In this document: one piece after another, positions 27,263-35,838 of the stretch | Layout: each line of letters begins with the position of its first letter | Numbering within the stretch: position 1 is the first letter of the stretch | DNA from: Occultella aeris | GTDB lineage: Bacteria; Actinomycetota; Actinomycetes; Actinomycetales; Beutenbergiaceae | DNA length: 64,000 nt | Direction of reading: 5' to 3' | NCBI RefSeq assembly: GCF_902703175.1 | Contig: NZ_CACRYJ010000004.1 | Span: 62,001-126,000 of the forward strand | Position numbers and translations under genes: made by a program | Notes under the pieces: generated by a model | Told to the model about the DNA's origin: nothing | Database searches by the model: none | The model's input: the letters and a program-made list of their open reading frames with translations, nothing else

Positions 27263-30200
27263 TCAGCCCTCGTCGAGGCCCGTCTCGATCAGGGCCTGCC
27301 CCTCCTCCCAGAGATAGGTCCACACCTCCGGGTCGTCGATGTGGCGCTGCTGCCTGGCGATCATGGCCTCCAGCCTGTCGAGCTCCTGATGCATCCTGGT
27401 GACCCGGCCGGCCTCCTGGTGGCGCAGAACCCGCGCGACCGCGGCGTGCAGCTGGTCGGCGCTGCTGGGGTCGAGCCGCCCCTGCGCGACGTAGGCGTCC
27501 ACCTGCGCGAGGTACTCCTGGCTGTGCTCGGCGAAGGAGCGGGAGTCGTCCGCGGGTGGACCGACGATGAACGAGGTGGTCCAGGTCTGTCCGCCCGGGC
27601 CGGAGACGGTGACCGTGCCGACTCGCGTGCCGGCGTCGGCATAGGTGTGCGCGCCGGTCACCTGGTACAGGGAGTTGCCCACCTTGCCCGCCGCCGACGC
27701 ACCGGTCAGGGACCCCTCGGAGACCGTTCCGTCGCCCCAGTCGATGGTCGCGGCGAGGTTCTCCACCCGCACCGTGGGCGAGGCGACCGTGGCCAGCGAT
27801 CCGCTGACGGTGAGGTCGTCGTCGATGACGTGGCTGGTGCCGACCATCGAGGTGGTCCAGGCGACGTTCGGGTCCGGCCAGAAGTTCGTGCCGGCGAACT
27901 GCCACCTGCTGCCCTGCACCGCCAGGCGGTCCAGGAAGGACCGGGAATCAGCCGTCAGCTCCTGCGGCGACCAGGCGAGGTCCAGGATGGAGGCGAGCCG
28001 AGGGAAGACCTTGTGCTCCACGTCCACGGCACCGCCGCTGTTGTTCTCCCCCCACGCCGGGCCCTCGATCCCGATGATGTCGTCGTCGTCCAGCCCGAAC
28101 GACTGCAGGGACAGGTTCCGGTAGTCGTCGATGACGTTGCTCGGGTCCCAGTCGTGCGTGCTGTAGGCGGTGTGGGCCGGGTAGGGGTAGTCCAGGTAGG
28201 CCTTCGAGGTCGGCGACAGGATGACGTCGTTGCCGCCGGCGAACCACTCCGGGGTCATCTCCAGGCTCTGGTCCCGCCAGTACTGGTGCACCGAGGTCGG
28301 GTCCAGGCCCGCCATCGGCAGCGGCGTCCAGCCGACCATGCGCAGGTCATGGTCCATCACGAAGCCCTCGAGCTTGGTGATGAAGTCGATGTAGGGCTGG
28401 CCCGAGATGGACTCGTCGCCGCCGATGTGGAACAGGTCCGAGTTCACCATCGGGGCGATCGTGCCGATGACGTCATTGATGAAACCGTCCACCACCGGCG
28501 AGGTGGTGCACACGGTGTTGGACGACCCGCAGGCGAGTTCCGGGTAGGAGGCGATCGCCGCCGTGGAGTGGCCGGGCAGGTCGATCTCGGGGATCACCTC
28601 GATGTGGCGGGCATCGGCGTAGGCCACGATCTGGGCGAACTGCTCCTGGGTGTAGAACCCGGAGCGTCCGCCCGGCATCGACATCGACCCGCCGATCTCG
28701 GTCAGCAGTGGCCATGACGGGATCTCGATCCGCCAGCCCTGGTCGTCCGAGAGGTGCATGTGCAGGCGGTTGCCCTTCAGCGCGGCGAGGGCGTCGATGA
28801 TGCCCAGCACGCCGTCGACCTCGATGAAGTTGCGGGCCGGGTCCAGCATCACCCCGCGGTGCGAGAACCGCGGGTAGTCGACGATCTGCGTTGCCTCGAT
28901 CTGCCACGGGCCGGGTCGCACCACGTCGCCGGCGATCTCGGCCGGGAGGAGCTGCACGAGGGTCTGGGCGCCGTTGAAGAGGCCGGTGGTGGTGGCCGCC
29001 ACGACGCGCACGCCGATCGCGGAGGCCGTCAACGTGTAGCCCTCGGCCACTGCGAGCTCGGTGTCCGTGGGCCCTTCCTCGGCGTCGAGCACCAGGCTGA
29101 TGTCACCGGTCTCCGGCTCCTCGAGCACGACCGGCAGGTCGTGGCCGGTGGCCGGGCGCAGTCGCTCGGCGAGGAGTTCCGCCTCCGCGCGGGCGGCCTC
29201 GACCCCGATCGTGATCCGGGTCTGCGCCGTCAGCGTGAAGGCGTCGGCATCGATCTGGGTCTGCGAGACCGGGGCGGGCAGGATCGTTCCGCCCGGCTCG
29301 GGTGGGGCCTGCGGCCCGGACCAGACCTCGAAGCTCCACAACGAGTACCCGAAGGTGGTGGCGGTCGCGACGCCCTGCATCCGCACGTGCGAGACCGGCT
29401 CCTGGAGGCCGAGCCGGTACTCGGTGCGTCCGGTTGCGGGGCTGGCCACCTCGCGCACGGTGGTCCAGGTCAGGCCATCCGTCGAGGTCTGGAGCTCGAA
29501 CAGGGCGGGTCGGGCGGTCTCCCAGTCGAGTACCACGCTCCACACCGGTGACGGCTCGGCGAGGGCGATCTGGATCCAGTCGCTGCTCGGGTCATGGTCG
29601 CTCGGCGGTGGCTCAGCCGGATTGGTGCGTGCGTAGTCGGTGCCCCAGCGCGACGCGGAGTTGCGGTCGTTGGCGTTGGCCGCCGCGAATCGTGCCAGGT
29701 CACCGGTGTAGACCGAGGAGGCCGTGGCGACGCCCTCGGGGCCGATGTCGATGCCGTGATCCCAACCTGTGGGGTCCGGCTCCTCGCTCGAGGTGGCGGC
29801 GTCCCAGATCTCGAAGGAGAACATGGAGTAGCCCCACGCGGACGCCTCCCGGCCCTGCATCCGAACGAAGCCGACCGGGTCGGTGAGGCCGAGCACGACC
29901 TCCTGGCGTCCCTGCTGACCGGCGAGGGCCGACACGGTCTGCCAGGCCTGCCCGTCGTCGGAGACCTGGATCTCGTACTGTCGTGCGTACGCCGCCTCCC
30001 ACTCGAACACCACGCTGTGTACGGTGCTCGGCTGTGCGAGTTCGACGGTGATCCAGTCGTTCGTAGGGTCGTGATCGCTCGGCGGGTACCCAGGCTCCTC
30101 CTCGCCGTGCGCGTAGTCCGAACCCCACCGGGTGGACGGATCGCCGTCGTTCACGTGGGCCGCCGCGAACCGCGCAGGATCGGGGAACTCCGACGATGCC

Positions 30201-30343
30201 ACTGCGACGCCGTCGAGCGCGACGTCCCGCGGGGCCTCGTCCGCCCTGGCCGGAGCGCTCGCGACCACCGCCAGCGGCCCGATCAGCGCCACCGCACCGG
30301 CGAGACCCACGACGGTGCGGCCAAGTCCTGAGAACAACGTCAC
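27263..30343 (-). CDS. Secreted GH20 beta-N-acetylhexosaminidase with F5/8C and FIMAH domains
   Basis: The 1026-residue protein removes terminal GlcNAc or GalNAc from glycans outside the cell. In order: signal peptide (to about residue 35), two F5/8C carbohydrate-binding-like domains (about 40-185 and 200-345), a GH20b domain, and the GH20 barrel (about 490-810) with the catalytic pair Asp643-Glu644 in HIGGDES. A PKD-like segment (IDWGDGTVSEG ... HTYADAG) and a C-terminal helical FIMAH-type module follow. The GH20 mechanism uses the substrate N-acetyl group. GTG 30343 is chosen because GAGGAG lies 9 nt upstream. It is divergent from the next secreted protein, which shares its domain style. 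Confidence 0.93.
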   Translation of the reverse strand: MTLFSGLGRTVVGLAGAVALIGPLAVVASAPARADEAPRDVALDGVAVASSEFPDPARFAAAHVNDGDPSTRWGSDYAHGEEEPGYPPSDHDPTNDWITVELAQPSTVHSVVFEWEAAYARQYEIQVSDDGQAWQTVSALAGQQGRQEVVLGLTDPVGFVRMQGREASAWGYSMFSFEIWDAATSSEEPDPTGWDHGIDIGPEGVATASSVYTGDLARFAAANANDRNSASRWGTDYARTNPAEPPPSDHDPSSDWIQIALAEPSPVWSVVLDWETARPALFELQTSTDGLTWTTVREVASPATGRTEYRLGLQEPVSHVRMQGVATATTFGYSLWSFEVWSGPQAPPEPGGTILPAPVSQTQIDADAFTLTAQTRITIGVEAARAEAELLAERLRPATGHDLPVVLEEPETGDISLVLDAEEGPTDTELAVAEGYTLTASAIGVRVVAATTTGLFNGAQTLVQLLPAEIAGDVVRPGPWQIEATQIVDYPRFSHRGVMLDPARNFIEVDGVLGIIDALAALKGNRLHMHLSDDQGWRIEIPSWPLLTEIGGSMSMPGGRSGFYTQEQFAQIVAYADARHIEVIPEIDLPGHSTAAIASYPELACGSSNTVCTTSPVVDGFINDVIGTIAPMVNSDLFHIGGDESISGQPYIDFITKLEGFVMDHDLRMVGWTPLPMAGLDPTSVHQYWRDQSLEMTPEWFAGGNDVILSPTSKAYLDYPYPAHTAYSTHDWDPSNVIDDYRNLSLQSFGLDDDDIIGIEGPAWGENNSGGAVDVEHKVFPRLASILDLAWSPQELTADSRSFLDRLAVQGSRWQFAGTNFWPDPNVAWTTSMVGTSHVIDDDLTVSGSLATVASPTVRVENLAATIDWGDGTVSEGSLTGASAAGKVGNSLYQVTGAHTYADAGTRVGTVTVSGPGGQTWTTSFIVGPPADDSRSFAEHSQEYLAQVDAYVAQGRLDPSSADQLHAAVARVLRHQEAGRVTRMHQELDRLEAMIARQQRHIDDPEVWTYLWEEGQALIETGLDEG

Positions 30344-30408
30344 GATCGGAAGCTCCTCGTGCTGGATCGCGCCGCCACATCGCAACGCGAACACCGAACA
30401 GATCTCTG

Positions 30409-30419
30409 GTGTGGCACAC
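30409..30419. promoter_or_regulatory. Palindrome GTGTGGCACAC between the divergent glycan genes
   Basis: The 238-bp gap between the two start codons holds an 11-bp perfect palindrome (GTGTG-G-CACAC). For the plus-strand gene, TTGACC (30510-30515) and TAGGGT (30535-30540) are 19 bp apart and could be -35 and -10. The palindrome lies upstream of both promoters and may serve a shared regulator; no DasR-like site is seen. Confidence 0.4.
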
Positions 30420-30581
30420 AGTGGCGCAGATCGGGGACGGGGTCAATGCATGGGTGCCCCCGGCCGCGACCTGACCCGACGTCCTCGCGAACGAGAACGC
30501 GCGCAGCCCTTGACCGGGGTTGAGTCGATTCAGATAGGGTCGGGCCCCAGCACGTCGATGTGCACACTCGGAGGTTCTGCC

Positions 30582-33500
30582 ATGGCACTTCACACCCGGA
30601 CAAGACGTGGCCTCGCCGTGGTTCTCGGTGCGGTCCTGACCTTCGGTCTCGCCGTCACGCCCCAGCCGGCACACGCGGCAGATATCGACATCTTCGACGT
30701 GGACCCGAACCTTCCGGACGGCCTTGTGAACCTCGCCGAGGGCAAGCCCGCCACGTCCTCCTCCTCGTATGAGATGTCGAACGAGGGCTGGGCCACGTCA
30801 TTCATCAACGACGGCCGGATCGGCACCGCCACCCTGCCGTACGGCTGGACCACGAACCCGATCGGCAACACGGCGACGGCGACCACGCCGGCGTGGGTGC
30901 AGCTGGACCTCCTCGCGCCGAGCACCATCAACGGCGTTGCCGTGTGGCCGCGGCTGGACGCTGCCAACGACGGCCAGAACTTCCCGGTGGACTACCAGGT
31001 GCAGGTCTCCGACGACGCGAGCACCTGGACCACCGTGGCCACCAGCACCGGGAACACCGCGGTCGCCGGCGCCCAGGTCCTCGAGATCGACGCCGCCGAG
31101 GGCCGTTACGTCAGAGCCCTCGCCACTCGCCGCGCCGAGCCAACCGGTCGTGACGGCTACCTGGTCCAACTGGCCGAGTTCGCGGTGTACGGCACCAGCT
31201 CGGGGGTGCTCGTCGAGCTCGACAAGCCGGCCCTCGAGCTGCTCCCGGGCGACACCGACCAGCTGACTCCCAGCCGCAACGGCGTTCCCACGGACCCGAG
31301 CGCCTTCACGTGGACCTCGGCGGATCCGTCCGTGGCGGGCGTCGACGCCGCCGGGCTGGTAACCGCGGTGGCCCTCGGCTCCACCACCGTCTCCGCGACC
31401 GGCGACGGCGGTGCGCCGGTGACCATCCCGGTCACCGTCATCGCTGAGCGGGTCGACACCGATGCCGAGTTCATGATCTCGGCGTTCTGGCCGCCGACCG
31501 CGCAGCACACGACGGCACAGCAGTACGACTACCTCGCCGACGCCGGCATCGACTACGTCCAGAACGTCGACTCCACCGACCTGCAGGGCCGGGCCATCAA
31601 CATGCAGATGGCCACCCTGGCCGCCGAGCGCGGCATGCTCGTGGGAGTCTCGGACCCCCGGCTCAACGAATCGCTGTCCCTGACGGACCAGGAGATCCGT
31701 GACATCGTCGCCGAGTACGAGAACGTGCCCGGCGTCGGTGGCTTCTACCTGCGGGACGAGCCGTACAACGCGAACGCTTACGGCCGCGTGCACCAGGCGG
31801 TCAAGGACGAGGCGGACTGGCTCTACCCCTACCTCAACTTCCTGCCGATGTTCGCCTACCCGGATCGCGCCACCTACCAGAGCCAGGTCGACGACTTCGC
31901 CGAGCTGGCACTCACCGACGAGCTCGACTACCTGATGTACGACCGGTACCCGTTCGGCGACGCCCCGGACTCGCTGGACTACGCGTCCATGCTGGACAAC
32001 ATGGACGCGATGCGCGTGGAGGGACTCGAGAACGACGTGCCCACCGGGCTGTACATCCAGTCCATCGGCCGGGTCGACGCGAACGGCAACCCGGCCGGGT
32101 TCCGGCGCACGAACCCCGCGGAGGTCCGGTACGAGGTGAACGCGGCACTCGCCTACGGCTACACGCAGCTGTCCTACTTCACGTGGTTCACCCCGACCGG
32201 TCGGCCGGAGACGTTCACCGACGCGATCATCGCGCCGGACGGCACCCCCACCGATCTGTACCAGCCGGTCAGTGAGCTGAACGCCGAGGTGCACGCCCTC
32301 GGCCCGACCTTGATGAGCCTGGACGCCGCCGAGGTCTACCTGCACGGACCCGACCAGTTCGGGCAGCCGTCGATCCCGGACGGATTCATCGCTCGGTTCG
32401 CCGACGACGACAACGTGATCGTCTCCCGCATGGTCGACTCCGAGACCGGGCGCCAGTACCTCATGGTGGTGAACAACGACTTCACCAGCGAGCAGCAGGT
32501 CGAGCTGCGCCTGCGTGGTGGGGTTCGCGACCTGGAGGTAATCAGCCGCGAGGACGGGTCGTCCCAGCCGCTGTTCGCCCGGAACGGCAGGTTCGCCCTC
32601 GACCTCGCCGCGGGGGATGCCGTGCTGCTCGCGCTGCCGGATGACCTCCGCTACGTGGCTCCGGGCCCAGCCGTGCCGCTGAATCTGGCCGCGAACGCGG
32701 ATGTGACCGCAGCCTCCTCCGAGGGGGCGAACGGCTGGTACATGGACAAGCTCACCGACGGCGAGCGCTTCTCGACCCCGAGCAGCCAGGGCTGGCGCGC
32801 CACCGAGATCGTCGAGGGCGAACCCAGCACGCTCACGCTGGACCTGCGCACGGAGCGCCGGTTCAACCGCGTGGACCTCTACGCGGCCGGAGGCGTGTTC
32901 GGCTACGGTCTGGCGTTCCCGGAGACGGCGACCATCCAGGTCTCCACCGATGGGCTTGCGTGGCGGACGGTGGCGCAGGCGGCCCTCGAACCTCCGACGG
33001 CGTCCGTGCCGGTGCCGAGCATCACGTTCCGTTCGGTGCGCGCCCAGTATGTGCGGGTGGTCGTCGACTCCCACAGCACCCGGACCGGCGCGGCCGCACT
33101 CGAGCTCGCCGAGATCGAGGTCTACTCCGACGACGGTTCTCTGCCCGCCCCCGAGGCCTTCGACGACACCGTCGAGGAGACCCCCTGGTACGAGGGCAAG
33201 GACCTGGCGCAGGCACGCCCGGTGGGGGTCTCCAGCTCGACCGAGGCCGCACAGTGGGGCTGGGCCAGCACGTTCGTGAACGACGGTCAGTTCGGTCCCA
33301 CCGCCACCACGAACGGCTGGACCTCGCAGGTCGGCACGAACACCTCGCCCACCGACTCCGAGTGGGTGGCCGTCTACCTCGGCGGGCCGTACGCCGTCGA
33401 GCAGGTGGTGCTCCACCCGCGCAACGCGGCCACCGACCAGGCGAACGCCGGCCGCGGGTTCCCCACCGACTACCGGATCGAGACGTCCGCGGACGGTGTC

Positions 33501-33692
33501 ACCTGGACCGTGGTCGCCGAGGTGGTCGATGACGTCGCGGTCACCGCCGAGCCGCGCACCATCACCCTCGAGACGCCGACCACGGCGGCCTACCTTCGGG
33601 TCGTGGGCACCGAACTGAAACTCGCGCAGCCGGCCGCGGACGGGTACCTGATGCAGATCGGGGAGGTCCAGGTCTTCGGAGCGCCCGCCTGA
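30582..33692 (+). CDS. Secreted multi-domain protein with three F5/8C domains and an unassigned barrel
   Basis: The 1036-residue protein has a signal peptide (cleavage after AHA, about residue 32). An F5/8C domain (about 45-205), a BIG2-type Ig domain (about 208-290) and a region of about 400 residues (295-690) follow, then two more F5/8C domains (about 700-860 and 870-1036). The central region starts MISAFWPP and contains GGFYLRDEPYNANAYG (near residue 390) and YLMYDRYPFGD. This looks like a TIM barrel with acidic catalytic residues, as in glycoside hydrolases of the beta-galactosidase type, but I cannot name a family. ATG 30582 has GGAGG 7 nt upstream. It is divergent from the GH20 gene, so both may act on the same glycan. 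Confidence 0.85.
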   Translation: MALHTRTRRGLAVVLGAVLTFGLAVTPQPAHAADIDIFDVDPNLPDGLVNLAEGKPATSSSSYEMSNEGWATSFINDGRIGTATLPYGWTTNPIGNTATATTPAWVQLDLLAPSTINGVAVWPRLDAANDGQNFPVDYQVQVSDDASTWTTVATSTGNTAVAGAQVLEIDAAEGRYVRALATRRAEPTGRDGYLVQLAEFAVYGTSSGVLVELDKPALELLPGDTDQLTPSRNGVPTDPSAFTWTSADPSVAGVDAAGLVTAVALGSTTVSATGDGGAPVTIPVTVIAERVDTDAEFMISAFWPPTAQHTTAQQYDYLADAGIDYVQNVDSTDLQGRAINMQMATLAAERGMLVGVSDPRLNESLSLTDQEIRDIVAEYENVPGVGGFYLRDEPYNANAYGRVHQAVKDEADWLYPYLNFLPMFAYPDRATYQSQVDDFAELALTDELDYLMYDRYPFGDAPDSLDYASMLDNMDAMRVEGLENDVPTGLYIQSIGRVDANGNPAGFRRTNPAEVRYEVNAALAYGYTQLSYFTWFTPTGRPETFTDAIIAPDGTPTDLYQPVSELNAEVHALGPTLMSLDAAEVYLHGPDQFGQPSIPDGFIARFADDDNVIVSRMVDSETGRQYLMVVNNDFTSEQQVELRLRGGVRDLEVISREDGSSQPLFARNGRFALDLAAGDAVLLALPDDLRYVAPGPAVPLNLAANADVTAASSEGANGWYMDKLTDGERFSTPSSQGWRATEIVEGEPSTLTLDLRTERRFNRVDLYAAGGVFGYGLAFPETATIQVSTDGLAWRTVAQAALEPPTASVPVPSITFRSVRAQYVRVVVDSHSTRTGAAALELAEIEVYSDDGSLPAPEAFDDTVEETPWYEGKDLAQARPVGVSSSTEAAQWGWASTFVNDGQFGPTATTNGWTSQVGTNTSPTDSEWVAVYLGGPYAVEQVVLHPRNAATDQANAGRGFPTDYRIETSADGVTWTVVAEVVDDVAVTAEPRTITLETPTTAAYLRVVGTELKLAQPAADGYLMQIGEVQVFGAPA

Positions 33693-33780
33693 GTGACGAG
33701 CTCGGCGCCCACGCCGCGGCCGGCGACGCCGGCGGGAAAGTTGTCGACACAGGTCTCGCCCTCGTGCCAATGTCGGCGCG

Positions 33781-34746
33781 ATGCTGCGACTGAGTGAGAT
33801 CCGGGCCGTGCACGAATCCGTCGACGAGGACTGGCGTTCCCCCGTCGCCGATGCCGTGGCAGGGGCGTGGATGCTGCCACCGGGCGCGGCGAGATGGTGG
33901 CGGTCCAGTGCCACGCACGTGTTCGTCGTCCCGGGGCCGCCGCGCCACTACCTGCGGTTCGCTCCCGCCGGATCGCCGGCGGCGGCGCGGCTGCGTCGGG
34001 GCGCGGACCTTGCGGCGGCGTTCCCAGTCACTACTGGTCTCAGCGTGTCCGCGCCCGTGTCCACGACATCCGGGGCGCGCACGCCGACCATCGACACCCC
34101 GGCCGGGCCGATGGTCGCGATGCTCGTCGAGGACGCCACCGGGGACGCCGTCGTCGCAGAGTCGCTCACCCGCGAGCAGGCGCATCGCTGGGGCGCCGCG
34201 CTGGCGTGCTTCCACGGTGCTGCTCCCGTGGTCGACGCCGGGAGAAGCCGGCTCGACGCCTCCGACCCAGAGCTGACGACAGCACTGGCGGACATCGAGG
34301 AGCGACTTGAGCGCCTGGACCCGCGGGTGCATCGACGCGTCACGCTGCACGGTGACTTCGAGCTGGACAACCTGCGCTTGCCCGAACATGGCGTCACGGT
34401 GTTCGACCTCGACGAGACCCGCGCGGGATGGGCCGCGGAGGATGTCGCACTGGCCACCCGGGACCTGCGAGGCGAGGAGGGGGCGCCAGCACTGTCGCAC
34501 CTGTTCGACGCGTTCGTGGCCGGCTATCGCTCGAGCGCGCCCTTCTCGGATGCCGAGCTCGACGCGGTCCCTCTGCACGCGCTCGCGCATTCGGCTCGGC
34601 GCGCGAGCGATAGCGGGACGCTCGACGAGGGCGCACGAGCGACCGACCCCGGATGGCAGCGCGAGCTCCACGCGTCGATCACCGAGGCGAACCAGTGGCA
34701 CCGACAGGCGGTGCTCGCACATGCCATCCGACCGGCTGCATCATGA
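33781..34746 (+). CDS. Phosphotransferase of the aminoglycoside/choline kinase fold
   Basis: The 321-residue protein has the catalytic loop LHGDFELDN (His190, Asp192) and the metal-binding Asp209 in VFDLDE. The N-terminal lobe is short and Trp/Arg-rich (WWRSSATHVFVV). This resembles environmental APH-family proteins of unknown substrate. The Asp-Leu-Asp metal motif differs from the usual DW pair. ATG 33781 has no ribosome site. It stands alone downstream of the secreted glycan protein. Confidence 0.83.
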   Translation: MLRLSEIRAVHESVDEDWRSPVADAVAGAWMLPPGAARWWRSSATHVFVVPGPPRHYLRFAPAGSPAAARLRRGADLAAAFPVTTGLSVSAPVSTTSGARTPTIDTPAGPMVAMLVEDATGDAVVAESLTREQAHRWGAALACFHGAAPVVDAGRSRLDASDPELTTALADIEERLERLDPRVHRRVTLHGDFELDNLRLPEHGVTVFDLDETRAGWAAEDVALATRDLRGEEGAPALSHLFDAFVAGYRSSAPFSDAELDAVPLHALAHSARRASDSGTLDEGARATDPGWQRELHASITEANQWHRQAVLAHAIRPAAS

Positions 34747-34771
34747 TGCGGATGCCGTGACGACATGAGGC

Positions 34772-34825
34772 GGCGTCGAGCAAGTCGCCGACATCCTGGG
34801 CGACAACGATCCGATCAGGCGCTGA
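34772..34825 (+). pseudogene. Possible remnant of a tyrosine recombinase C-terminus
   Basis: An 18-codon stretch reads GVEQVADILGDNDPIRR before TGA 34823-34825. The pattern VEQVADILG-x-x-DP resembles the last conserved block of phage-type integrases (V-x-x-VADLLGH-x-DP). An in-frame stop lies just upstream and no start or catalytic tyrosine is present. It is weak evidence for a decayed element at this spot. Confidence 0.25.
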
Positions 34826-34880
34826 CTGCTGGCCATTGTTGGCCCTCGACCTTCCGTGCAGCGGTGACGATCGGGTGGAC

Positions 34881-34898
34881 CACCTACGAAAGTAGGTG
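34881..34898. repeat. 7-bp hairpin with GAAA loop
   Basis: CACCTAC and GTAGGTG pair perfectly around GAAA, a stable tetraloop if transcribed. It lies 80 bp before the VC0807-like gene, in a 231-bp gap. It may be an operator palindrome or a structured leader element. Confidence 0.45.
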
Positions 34899-34977
34899 TC
34901 GCCGCCTCCTCCTGTTGGTTCGGCGGTAGCCGCTAGGCCGCAGCGCGCCGACTCCGTCGCGAGCGAGTCTGGAAGGC

Positions 34978-35838
34978 ATGAGGAAGACCCTTCGTCACCG
35001 TCTCCGACGCGCGTCCCGCCTGCTCCTCGACGTGGCCGCGCCGCTCGCACTCTTCCACGGGCTGCTCGCCGTCGGTGTCGGTGAGATGCCGGCACTGATC
35101 GCCGGCATGGTGCCGCCGGTCGTGAGCACCGTCGTGAGCCTGGTCCGGGCCCGCACCGTCGACGCGCTCGGCGTGCTCGTCCTGCTCGCGATGGTGGCGG
35201 GTCTCGTGGTCGGCGTGGCGACCGACGATCCCCGGCAGCTGCTCGTCCGCAACGCGTGGGTGAGCGCCCCACTGAGCCTGTGGACGTTCGTGACGCTCGC
35301 ACTGGCCAGGCCGATCACCTTCACGGTGACTCGTGAGGTGCTCCCCGGCAAGGCGGCACTGATGGATCGGCTGTGGGACGCCGACCCCGCGTTCCGGCGG
35401 GCCTGGCGGCAGATCACTGTCGTCTGGGGCGGCTCCGTGATGCTGGACGCCGTCCTCCGGATCTGGATGTCAGTCACCCTGCCGGTGGCCCTGGTGCCGA
35501 GCCTGGACACGGCACTGACGTTCGTCACCATCGCGGCCCTACAGGTTCCGACCCACCTGCTGATCCGTCGGACGGGTCACTGGCGCACGCTCTTCGGGAG
35601 TCAGTGGGGCAGCAGGCACCGTCCCGCTCAGGTCTCCTCGAGGGCGACCCCGGTCAGGTCCGGCAGGAACAATGAGCCCACCATCGCCACCACGAACGCG
35701 ACCCCGAACACCCCGAACGCGAGCGGTGAGCCGCCGGTGGCGATCAGCACCGGCACGCACAGTGGTGCCACGATCGAGGCGATCCGGCCGAAAGCGGCGG
35801 CGGCGCCGGCCCCCGTGCCGCGCAACGCCGTCGGGTAG
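34978..35838 (+). CDS. VC0807-like membrane protein with run-on C-terminus
   Basis: The first 210 residues show about five membrane segments and the VC0807-family features: an FHGLLAVGVG start, the VPPVVSTVVSLVRAR block and a DRLWDADPAFRRAWRQITVVWG region. Function is unknown. The natural end would be expected near 35626, but the frame continues for 71 more residues of low-complexity sequence antisense to the MFS gene and stops only at 35838. This suggests stop loss or a 3' rearrangement. ATG 34978 is taken; GGAAGG is too close to it to be a good ribosome site. Confidence 0.7.
   Translation: MRKTLRHRLRRASRLLLDVAAPLALFHGLLAVGVGEMPALIAGMVPPVVSTVVSLVRARTVDALGVLVLLAMVAGLVVGVATDDPRQLLVRNAWVSAPLSLWTFVTLALARPITFTVTREVLPGKAALMDRLWDADPAFRRAWRQITVVWGGSVMLDAVLRIWMSVTLPVALVPSLDTALTFVTIAALQVPTHLLIRRTGHWRTLFGSQWGSRHRPAQVSSRATPVRSGRNNEPTIATTNATPNTPNASGEPPVAISTGTHSGATIEAIRPKAAAAPAPVPRNAVG

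Noticed and set aside
30344-30581. DasR-type GlcNAc operator before the GH20 gene
   Set aside because: No site resembling ACTGGTCTAGACCACT is present; only an unrelated 11-bp palindrome is found.
30798-33914. 1038-codon minus-strand open frame opposite the secreted F5/8C protein
   Set aside because: The plus-strand frame has a signal peptide, ribosome site and domains. The antisense frame is low-complexity.
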